Assembly (NCBI GenBank): GCA_900543515.1
Contig: UQRW01000027.1
Location: 1-28,764 of the forward strand
Origin: an uncultured Collinsella sp.
Lineage (GTDB): Bacteria > Actinomycetota > Coriobacteriia > Coriobacteriales > Coriobacteriaceae
Direction of reading: 5' to 3'
Length of the DNA stretch: 28,764 nucleotides
Positions within the stretch are counted from its first letter, which is position 1; each line of letters starts with the position of its first letter. Below, one piece after another: positions 22,742 through 28,764 of the stretch. The translations under genes were made by a program, and so were the position numbers. Below the pieces are notes generated by a model. It ran no database searches. It saw only the letters and a program-made list of their open reading frames with translations, and was not told the origin of the DNA.

Positions 22742-22884
22742 GGGATCCGGGGGCGTGACGGGGCTTCTCTCCGGAACATTCCGCAGGACGCAAAGAGGCT
22801 CCGCAGCGCGAAGCGCGATGCGGAGCCTCTTTGCATGTCCGAGGACGTTCCGGAGAGAAACCCCCGTCACGCCCCCGGATTCCC
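22742..22884. repeat. Giant inverted repeat downstream of groEL
   Basis: About 143 bases fold into one hairpin. The outer 19-bp arms 22745-22763 and 22862-22880 are perfect complements (core GGGGGCGTGACGGGG). Next come TCTCTCCGGAAC/GTTCCGGAGAGA, an asymmetric internal loop, then GGAC/GTCC and GCAAAGAGGCTCCGCA/TGCGGAGCCTCTTTGC around a GCGCGAAGCGCG tip. It lies 26 bases past the groEL stop. No T-run follows on either strand. The stretch 22574-22741 before it shows only a small GC-rich hairpin (CGCGGCAAAGCCGCG near 22655) and no gene. Confidence 0.85.
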
Positions 22885-22910
22885 GGTGGGAGTTCTAGAC
22901 CTTGTCGGCC

Positions 22911-24548
22911 TTAGTACATACCGCCGCCCTGCTGACCAGCGGTAGCAGCAGCGATAGCGTCCTCAAGCTGAGTGTTCTTGGGCACATCGGAGACGGTAGC
23001 CTCGGTGATGAGGATCAGGCTGGCGACAGAAGCAGCGTTCTGAAGGGTGACGCGGCTGACCTTGACGGGGTCGAGGACGCCCATCTCGATCATGTCGCCC
23101 CACTCGCCGTTAGCAGAGTTGAGACCCTGGCCGGCGGGCAGCTCGGCAACCTTATCGACCACGACAGCGCCCTCAAAGCCAGCGTTCTTGGCGATGGTAG
23201 CGACCGGAGCGGTCAGAGCCTTCTTGACGATGTCGACGCCGATCTTCTCCTCGGGGTCGTCGATCTCGACAGCATCGAGCGCAGGAGCAGCGTCCATGAA
23301 GGCGACGCCGCCACCGGCGACGATACCCTCCTCGACAGCAGCGCGGGTAGCCTGCAGGGCGTCCTCGACGCGATGCTTGATCTCCTTGAGCTCGGACTCG
23401 GTAGCAGCGCCGACCTTGATGACGGCAACGCCACCGGAGAGCTTGGCCAGGCGCTCCTGGAGCTTCTCACGGTCGAAGTCAGAGGTGGTGTTCTCCATCT
23501 CACCCTTGATCTGAGCGATACGAGCGTCGATGGCCTCCTTGGAGCCAGCGCCGCCGACGACGACGGTGTTGTCCTTGGAGATGGTGACGGACTTAGCGGT
23601 ACCGAGCATATCGGCGGTGATGTCAGCGACCTTCACACCCAGCTCGTCCAGGGCAGCCTGGCCACCGGTGAGGACGGCGATGTCCTCGAGGATGCGCTTG
23701 CGGCGATCGCCGTAGCCCGGAGCCTTGACGGCGCAGACGTTGAGGGCGCCACGGATCTTGTTGAGGACCAGGGTAGGCAGAGCCTCGCCGTCGATGTCCT
23801 CAGCGATGATGAGCAGGCCACGGCCAGCGCGCTGGACAGCCTCGAGAACGGGCATGATGTCTTGAACGCTGGAAATCTTCTGGTCGGTGATGAGGATGTA
23901 CGGATCCTTCATCACGGCCTCCATGCGGTCGTTATCCGTGACGAAGTAAGCGGAGACATAGCCCTTGTCGAACTGCATGCCCTCGACGGTGTCGATGGTG
24001 ATGTCGAACGTCTGGGAATCCTCGACGGTGATGACGCCGTCCTTGCCCACGACCTCCATGGCCTCGGCGATCTTCTCGCCGACCTCGGGGTCACCGGCGG
24101 AGATGGTACCGACGGAAGCGATCTGCTCCTTGGTCTCGACCGGCTTGGCCTGCTTCTTCATCTCGGCGACGGCGGCGTTAACGGCCTTGTCGATGCCGCG
24201 ACGGATGGCCAGCGGGTTGGCGCCAGCGGCGACGTTGCGCAGACCGTCGTTGACGATAGCCTGGGCGAGCAAAGTTGCGGTGGTGGTGCCGTCACCCACG
24301 GTGTCGTTGGTCTTGGTGGCAACCTCCTTCACCAGCTGAGCGCCCATGTTCTCGATGTTGTCCTCGAGCTCGATCTCCTTGGCGACGGAAACGCCGTCGT
24401 TGGTGATGGTCGGGGCACCGAACGTGCGCTGCAGCGCAACGTAGCGACCCTTGGGGCCCATGGTGACGGTAACGGCGTCGGCCAGAGTGTTGACGCCCTT
24501 GGCGAGCTTAGCGCGGGCATCGGTGTTGAACGTAATGTTCTTTGCCAT
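22911..24548 (-). CDS. groEL: 60 kDa chaperonin GroEL
   Basis: ATP-driven folding chamber subunit that works with GroES. The 545-residue protein is full length. The phosphate-binding VTMGPKGRYVALQ (28-40) and GDGTTTATLLAQ (85-96) are present, with GIVAGGGVAFM in the equatorial domain. The C-terminus is TAGQQGGGMY, a short version of the usual flexible GGM tail. The start at 24548 has GGAGG 11 bases upstream. It lies 96 bases after groES in the same direction, with no terminator seen between. Antisense frames across this gene are very long but are an effect of codon bias. Confidence 0.98.
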   Translation of the reverse strand: MAKNITFNTDARAKLAKGVNTLADAVTVTMGPKGRYVALQRTFGAPTITNDGVSVAKEIELEDNIENMGAQLVKEVATKTNDTVGDGTTTATLLAQAIVNDGLRNVAAGANPLAIRRGIDKAVNAAVAEMKKQAKPVETKEQIASVGTISAGDPEVGEKIAEAMEVVGKDGVITVEDSQTFDITIDTVEGMQFDKGYVSAYFVTDNDRMEAVMKDPYILITDQKISSVQDIMPVLEAVQRAGRGLLIIAEDIDGEALPTLVLNKIRGALNVCAVKAPGYGDRRKRILEDIAVLTGGQAALDELGVKVADITADMLGTAKSVTISKDNTVVVGGAGSKEAIDARIAQIKGEMENTTSDFDREKLQERLAKLSGGVAVIKVGAATESELKEIKHRVEDALQATRAAVEEGIVAGGGVAFMDAAPALDAVEIDDPEEKIGVDIVKKALTAPVATIAKNAGFEGAVVVDKVAELPAGQGLNSANGEWGDMIEMGVLDPVKVSRVTLQNAASVASLILITEATVSDVPKNTQLEDAIAAATAGQQGGGMY

Positions 24549-24644
24549 GGTAGGTAATCCTCCAAAAGAAATGTGACTCGCGTCGCCGCTTCCGAGTCCT
24601 ATGCGGCGGGCGCGTTCAAAGACGAATCAGAGATTCTGACGAGA

Positions 24645-24938
24645 CTAGGCCTCAACGACAGCGTAGATGTCGTCGGCGCGCATCAGCAGATACTTCTCGC
24701 CGTCGACCTTGACCTCGTTGCCACCGAACTTACCATAGATGACAACGTCACCGACCTTGACGTCCATGGGGATGTGCTCACCCTTGTCGTTGACCTTGCC
24801 GGCGCCAACGGCAACGATGGTGCCGCGCTGCGGCTTCTCCTGAGCGTTGCTGGCGATATACAGACCAGAAGCGGTCTTCTGCTCGGCCTCGTCGGGCTTG
24901 ACCAGAACACGATCTGCAAGCGGCTTCAAAGACGACAT
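24645..24938 (-). CDS. groES: 10 kDa chaperonin GroES
   Basis: Lid of the GroEL chamber. It is 97 residues. LKPLADRVLVKPDEAEQKT (4-22), the mobile loop SGLYIASNAQEKPQRG (24-39), the family signature GTIVAVGAG, and the C-terminal KYLLMRADDIYAVVE are all present. The start at 24938 has a strong GGAGGAG site. It is the first gene of groES-groEL. No CIRCE (TTAGCACTC-N9-GAGTGCTAA) or HAIR (CTTGAGT-N7-ACTCAAG) operator is visible upstream. Confidence 0.97.
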   Translation of the reverse strand: MSSLKPLADRVLVKPDEAEQKTASGLYIASNAQEKPQRGTIVAVGAGKVNDKGEHIPMDVKVGDVVIYGKFGGNEVKVDGEKYLLMRADDIYAVVEA

Positions 24939-24966
24939 GCTTGTCTCCTCCTTTTTGGGCCGCGCG

Positions 24967-25036
24967 GTTATACCACGCGAATTAACCCTTTTTGTTTGCG
25001 TACGCGTTGAATGGTACCCACGAATGGCGGGTTATA
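24967..25036 (-). promoter_or_regulatory. groES upstream region with two TATAACC motifs
   Basis: On the minus strand TTGTATAACCCGCC (hexamer at 25031-25036) and TGGTATAACCGCG (24967-24972) repeat the same core 64 bases apart. Either TATAAC could be a -10; neither has a good -35. The downstream one lies in a partial inverted repeat, GGTTA to TAACC. No known heat-shock operator is recognised. Confidence 0.35.
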
Positions 25037-25075
25037 CAACACGGAGTCAAAAAATCTTATTTTTTGGCACTTAGA

Positions 25076-25286
25076 TTTTCTGAATGCCGGGGGATAACTT
25101 AGCGGTGGCCCCCGTGTGGCTCCGGAGGGGCGGGGCATAAGGTTTCCTGCTCGGGCAGTCCTGCTCGCACGAAGGCCACATTAAGTGGCCTTCGGCTCGT
25201 GCGGAACTCGCGATAAACCTTATGCCCCGCCCCTCCGGAGCCACGTGGGAGCCAGGTTAACTAATTCGGACCCGGCATTCAGAAAA
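25076..25286. repeat. Giant inverted repeat upstream of groES
   Basis: About 211 bases. The outer arms TTTTCTGAATGCCGGG (25076-25091) and CCCGGCATTCAGAAAA (25271-25286) are perfect over 16 bp. A middle zone is partly complementary. The main arms 25116-25145 and 25215-25244 are perfect over 30 bp (core TCCGGAGGGGCGGGG). The tip is GAAGGCCAC-ATTAA-GTGGCCTTC (25171-25193), with CACG/CGTG-like flanks. It holds no gene; the reading frames inside are by-products of the palindrome. Confidence 0.9.
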
Positions 25287-25321
25287 GTCAGTACAGCAAA
25301 ATGGCGATGCGAATGGGATTC

Positions 25322-25358
25322 ACAAGAAAGGGGGCACGTTGTCGAAACGTGCCCCCTT
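25322..25358 (-). terminator. Terminator of the YtcJ-like amidohydrolase gene
   Basis: The 11-bp stem AAGGGGGCACG and CGTGCCCCCTT (25348-25358 and 25328-25338) is followed by TTCTTG on the minus strand. It lies about 86 bases after the gene's stop codon. Confidence 0.7.
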
Positions 25359-25360
25359 AA

Positions 25361-25425
25361 GTTGCGGTGGAATATGGACTGTTTTTGGCTGTTGGGGTGT
25401 TATTTAGTCCGTATTTCACCGCAAC
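25361..25425. repeat. 20-bp inverted repeat next to the amidohydrolase stop
   Basis: Arms at 25361-25380 (GTTGCGGTG..) and 25406-25425 (..CACCGCAAC) are complementary at 18 of 20 positions around a 25-base loop. The two remaining positions are G-T pairs on the plus strand, hence G-U wobbles in a plus-strand RNA, but A-C mismatches on the minus strand. Confidence 0.75.
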
Positions 25426-25443
25426 CGAGGACGGAATGTGGGA

Positions 25444-27081
25444 CTAACGCTCGTAGATGAGGTTGCCTGCCAGGTAGGTGGCCTGAACCTTGGTGGCTTG
25501 CAGTTCTTGGGGGTCGATGGTGAGTGGGTTTTGGTCCAGGACTACCAGGTCGGCATACTTGCCGGGCTCCAAGCTGCCGAGGTTTTGCTCGTCGCCCGCT
25601 GCATAGGCGCTGCCCAGGGTGTAGTTGCGCAGGGCCGTTGCCGCGTCGATACGCTCGCTCGGCAACCAGCCGCCCTCGGGCCAGTGGCTTTTGGGGTCCT
25701 GGCGCGTGATAGCCGTGTAGAGCACGTTCATGCTGGTAACGGCTGTGATGGGACTATCGGTACCGAAAGCTTGGCGGATGCCGCGCTGCTTATAGGTCGC
25801 AAACGGCCACATGATGCGGCTGCGCTCCAGGCCCAGGTCGCGCTCCGGACCACCCGGGTCGAGCGTGATATGGCAGGGCTGGCTCGAGGCGACCACGTTG
25901 AGCTTGCGCAGGCGGTCGATGTCCTCGGGCAGGAGGTTCTCCAGATGCTCGAGCGTGTTATGGCCGTGCTGGGGCAGCCCGTACAGGTCGGAGGCCTCCT
26001 CAAAGATATCGAGCGCGGCATGAATCGCACCGTCGCCGATGACGTGGATGCGCACGGTGTGGCCGCGCTCCGCGGCCGCCAGAACTAGCTTGCGCATGCG
26101 CTCGGCGGGAACCGTCAGACGGCCCTGGTCGCCCGGGAAGCGCGGATTGGTATAGGGCTCGGTGAGATATGCCGTGTGTTCGCTCGACACACCGTCGAAA
26201 AACTGTTTAAAGCCTGGCGCCGAGAGCAGCGCGCTGTTTGCGTAGCGGGTCTGGAGTTCTTCCAAGCGCGACTGGTCATCCAGCAGCGTGGGGAACAGAT
26301 GAGCTCGGATGCCCAGCTTGCCGGCTGCCTGCAGTTTGTCGTAGACGTCGTCGCGGATAAAATCGCAGCCCGGCATGGGCATGAGCGACATATCGCAGAT
26401 CGAGGTGATGCCCTGCTCGGCCATACGCCTCATTTGATCGGCGTAAGCGCTTGCGATGCGATCCTCCCCCAGCCACTCAAGGCAGCGCGGTAGCAGCTGC
26501 ATAGCAGCCGCCTCGTGAGCAATGCCCGTGAGCTCGCCGTTTGCGTCCTTGTCGTAACTGCCGCCCGCTGGCGGCTCGCTGTCGCGTGTGACGCCGAGCG
26601 CCTCGAGTGCGCGGCTGTTGAGCCAAAGCGTGTGCCCGTCGCCCGAATACATAACGCAGGGACGATCGGGGAATGCCGCATCGAGCGACGCCTTGGTAGG
26701 ATGCTCGGGCGGATCCCAACGGTAGTCGCGCCAGCCCTGCGTCACAACCCAAGCGTCATCGGGCAGGTCCCGGGAAAACTCGAGCGCGTGCTGCACTAGC
26801 GCAGCCTCGGACGTGCCCATATCCATGAGCATGTACGGCGAGGAACCGACCGAGGTATGGAAGAAGTGCAGATGAGCGTCATGAAAGCCGGGGCAGACAA
26901 ACTGCTCGCCGTAGTCGATAACCGACGTGGCGGCAGGCGCGGCGGCAATCACGTCATCGGGCGCACCGACTGCGACGATATGGTCGCCTGCGATGGCAAT
27001 CGCCAGCTCGCGGGCGGTATCGATGCCGTCTTGCGCGGTAAAGACGTTCTTGGAGCGGATAATCCGATCGATATGTTGCAT
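25444..27081 (-). CDS. Amidohydrolase family protein (YtcJ-like, metal-dependent)
   Basis: Predicted TIM-barrel hydrolase of 545 residues; the substrate is unknown. The metal-binding start VCPGFHDAHLHFF (62-74) has His70 and His72. Further ligands probably lie in IHVIGDGAIHAALD, NTLEHLENL and the Asp of FGTDSPI. The C-terminal SLEPGKYADLVVLDQNPL is typical of the family. No signal peptide is seen, so it should be cytoplasmic. Start: the frame is open far upstream, antisense to the next gene, but homology begins at MQHIDRIIR. ATG 27081 has GGGGAT upstream; ATGs at 27087 and 27093 are alternatives. It diverges from the M20 peptidase gene, suggesting related substrates. A TACACT -10 candidate lies at 27120-27125. 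Confidence 0.85.
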   Translation of the reverse strand: MQHIDRIIRSKNVFTAQDGIDTARELAIAIAGDHIVAVGAPDDVIAAAPAATSVIDYGEQFVCPGFHDAHLHFFHTSVGSSPYMLMDMGTSEAALVQHALEFSRDLPDDAWVVTQGWRDYRWDPPEHPTKASLDAAFPDRPCVMYSGDGHTLWLNSRALEALGVTRDSEPPAGGSYDKDANGELTGIAHEAAAMQLLPRCLEWLGEDRIASAYADQMRRMAEQGITSICDMSLMPMPGCDFIRDDVYDKLQAAGKLGIRAHLFPTLLDDQSRLEELQTRYANSALLSAPGFKQFFDGVSSEHTAYLTEPYTNPRFPGDQGRLTVPAERMRKLVLAAAERGHTVRIHVIGDGAIHAALDIFEEASDLYGLPQHGHNTLEHLENLLPEDIDRLRKLNVVASSQPCHITLDPGGPERDLGLERSRIMWPFATYKQRGIRQAFGTDSPITAVTSMNVLYTAITRQDPKSHWPEGGWLPSERIDAATALRNYTLGSAYAAGDEQNLGSLEPGKYADLVVLDQNPLTIDPQELQATKVQATYLAGNLIYER

Positions 27082-27192
27082 GGGCATCCCCATCTCTGGC
27101 AGGAAATTCAACACCCCCGAGTGTACTCCCCCGCCCTTGCAACAAAACCCCAAGCGGCAAACGGCAACTTTACCAGCCCTAGCGGCAGGTGG

Positions 27193-27198
27193 CATACT
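27193..27198 (+). promoter_or_regulatory. Probable -10 of the M20 peptidase gene
   Basis: CATACT preceded by TGG (extended -10). A TTTACC lies 18 bases upstream as a possible -35. The start codon is 52 bases downstream. Confidence 0.45.
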
Positions 27199-27249
27199 GG
27201 AGAGAGCCTGTACGATTTTGCGATCAACCCAGCAAGGAGCAAATCGACC

Positions 27250-28713
27250 ATGACGATGACCAAGGCACAGCAGATTATGGCGGCGACCGAGGCTCGCGCG
27301 GCTGACGACGTCACCGCAGCCATCAAAGATATCGCTACCGAGTTTGAACCCTATATCATCAAGCAGCGCCGGCACTTCCATAAGCACCCGGAGCTGAGCC
27401 TCGCCGAGGAGCGCACGACCTCCGACATCGCCAACCAGCTCGATGCCATGAATATCCCCTACGAGCGTCCCCTTAAGACGGGCCTTGTGGCGACCCTTCG
27501 CGGCACCGCGCCCGACGCCTATCGCGAGGACGGCACGCCACGCCGCCGCATCCTGCTGCGCGCCGACATCGACGCCCTGCCCGTCACCGAGCAGACCGGC
27601 GAGGAGTTCGCCAGCGTCAACGAGGGCTGCATGCACGCCTGCGGCCACGACTGCCATATCGCCATGATGCTCGGCACGCTGCAAATCCTGCGCCATATGA
27701 CCGACGACATCCACGGCGAAGTCCGCATCGTCTTCCAGCCCAGCGAGGAAAACGGCCAAGGCGCCAAGCTCATGATCGGCACGGGCGTGCTCGACGGCGT
27801 CGATGGCGCCTACGCCGCGCACATCTGGAGTGAGGTCGACGCCGGCACCGTGAGCTGCGAGCCCGGACCGCGCATGGCCAATACCGACTGGTTCCGCATC
27901 GATGTCCGCGGCACCTCGTGCCACGGCGCCATGCCCCAGCGCGGCCACGACGCCGTCATGGTGGCCGCCGAGATCGTCAATGCCCTGCAGACCATCGTTT
28001 CGCGCGAGATCAGCCCCTATGAGCCGGCTGTCATCACCGTCGGCGAGCTGCACGGCGGCACCGCGCGCAATGTTATCGCCGGCACGGCCTACCTCGCCGG
28101 CACGGTGCGCACCTACGGCGATTCGACCCACGAGGAAATGCCGGAGCTTATGCGCCGCATCGTGGAGCATACCGCGGCCGCCTTGGGCGCCGAGGCAGAG
28201 CTCACCGACTACACCATCGCCAACTACAAGGTCGAAAACGAGGTCGCCTCGAGCGAGCGCTGCCGTCAGGCTGTAATCAAATGCCTGGGTCCCGCAGGCG
28301 AGGGCCATTACCGCGGCACGCTTTCGGGCGAGGACTTCTCGGAGTACCTGCGTCGCGTGCCAGGTGTGCTCGCCTTTGTCGGCGCGCGCAATCCCCAGAT
28401 CGGCGCCACCTATGCCCAGCACTCCTGCTTCTATAAGATCGACGAGAGCGTGCTCGCCAAGGGCTCCATGGTAGCCGCTCAGTATGCCATCGACTTTTTG
28501 GCCGAGCCCACGCAAGAAGAGCTCGACGGCCCCACGATCGCCGCGGTTGCCGAGACCAATCCCGACCTGGCAGCCAAGCTGCGCTCTGCCAAGGCAACGG
28601 CCGCCGAGGCCCGCGACGCCATGCACGATGCCCGTACCGCCCGCCATGCCGCAATCAAGGGCATCCACGATGCGCGGGCTGCCGCTCGCCACGAGGAGAA
28701 GCACGACGAGTAA
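27250..28713 (+). CDS. M20 family metallopeptidase / N-acyl-amino-acid amidohydrolase
   Basis: Two-metal hydrolase that removes acyl groups from N-acyl amino acids or cleaves small peptides. The product is 487 residues. Metal-site motifs are RADIDALPV (104-112), MHACGHDCH (128-136; Cys131 and His133), QPSEENGQGA (163-172; Glu166 and Glu167) and the AAHIW histidine (His191). The dimerisation domain follows (TSCHGAMPQRGHDAV). After the usual end (AAQYAIDFLAEP) an extra tail of about 55 residues is rich in Ala, Arg, His and Glu, possibly helical. The start ATG at 27250 has AAGGAG 11 bases upstream. It is transcribed divergently from the amidohydrolase gene. The last 51 bases of the window show nothing recognisable. 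Confidence 0.92.
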   Translation: MTMTKAQQIMAATEARAADDVTAAIKDIATEFEPYIIKQRRHFHKHPELSLAEERTTSDIANQLDAMNIPYERPLKTGLVATLRGTAPDAYREDGTPRRRILLRADIDALPVTEQTGEEFASVNEGCMHACGHDCHIAMMLGTLQILRHMTDDIHGEVRIVFQPSEENGQGAKLMIGTGVLDGVDGAYAAHIWSEVDAGTVSCEPGPRMANTDWFRIDVRGTSCHGAMPQRGHDAVMVAAEIVNALQTIVSREISPYEPAVITVGELHGGTARNVIAGTAYLAGTVRTYGDSTHEEMPELMRRIVEHTAAALGAEAELTDYTIANYKVENEVASSERCRQAVIKCLGPAGEGHYRGTLSGEDFSEYLRRVPGVLAFVGARNPQIGATYAQHSCFYKIDESVLAKGSMVAAQYAIDFLAEPTQEELDGPTIAAVAETNPDLAAKLRSAKATAAEARDAMHDARTARHAAIKGIHDARAAARHEEKHDE

Positions 28714-28764
28714 TCGATTCGCTGGCATCTCGCAGTCATAGCCACATCGCGATGTCAAAGCGGG

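Noticed and set aside
22902..24557. A 551-residue open frame on the plus strand
   Set aside because: Antisense shadow of groEL with the same biased composition.
24939..25075. A CIRCE or HAIR heat-shock operator before groES
   Set aside because: Neither TTAGCACTC-N9-GAGTGCTAA nor CTTGAGT-N7-ACTCAAG is visible on either strand.
25185..25460. A 91-residue open frame on the plus strand
   Set aside because: Lies within the giant inverted repeat and two further hairpins; a by-product of the palindromes.
26857..27249. An N-terminal extension of the M20 peptidase
   Set aside because: It runs through the divergent promoter region and over the amidohydrolase gene; an AAGGAG site supports the start at 27250.
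27082..28758. An upstream extension of the amidohydrolase gene to 1104 residues
   Set aside because: The added part is antisense to the M20 gene; family similarity starts at MQHIDRIIR, next to a plausible ribosome binding site.

Overview
The window looks like chromosome of a high-GC Gram-positive bacterium of the Coriobacteriia, most likely Collinsella or a close relative. This rests on the high GC content, strong AGGAGG-type ribosome binding sites, sigma-70-like promoters, and gene content and protein style: a lysyl-tRNA synthetase with an extra C-terminal tRNA-binding domain, a fused EcfA-EcfA ATPase, a Lys/Orn-type MurE, and Veg next to IspE. The genus is inferred from familiarity, not from a search. 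Almost every gene is on the minus strand. The exceptions are tRNA-Val and one peptidase gene at the right end.

Layout from left to right. (1) 61-3146: lysS, greA, tatA and tRNA-Pro(CGG), with a terminator that sits between greA and lysS and has a possible anti-terminator. (2) 3196-4391: ispE and veg, nearly overlapping. (3) 4575-10107: a probable transcription unit murE - HAD phosphatase - murI - rph - rdgB - dtd, mixing cell wall precursor synthesis with nucleotide, tRNA and RNA quality control. (4) 10219-12099: asnB as a single gene with its own terminator. (5) 12287-12912: tRNA-Val(TAC) on the plus strand, then about 600 bases without a gene. This stretch holds a duplicated tRNA tail, stacked hairpins and an AT-rich block with inverted-repeat ends. 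(6) 12973-17861: argC-argJ-argB-argD, the acetylated ornithine pathway, with a candidate ArgR-type operator upstream of argC. (7) 18119-22540: an FMN riboswitch controlling ribU, a fused ecfA1-ecfA2 gene and ecfT, followed in the same direction by two tandem FMN split-barrel (PNPOx-like) genes. (8) 22742-25425: groES-groEL, bracketed by two very large inverted repeats. (9) 25444-28713: a divergent pair of metal-dependent amidohydrolases, one YtcJ-like and one M20 peptidase.

The protein-coding genes are mostly ordinary housekeeping genes. The novelty lies in the non-coding DNA. The main items are the giant hairpins of about 143 and 211 bases on either side of groESL, a hairpin at 25361-25425 whose two imperfect pairs become G-U wobbles only in a plus-strand RNA, and the 185-base-period duplication of the tRNA-Val tail, in which two different terminators of identical total length occupy the same place. 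At the gene level, the most suggestive arrangement is riboflavin import in one apparent operon with two flavin-binding-fold proteins of unknown function.
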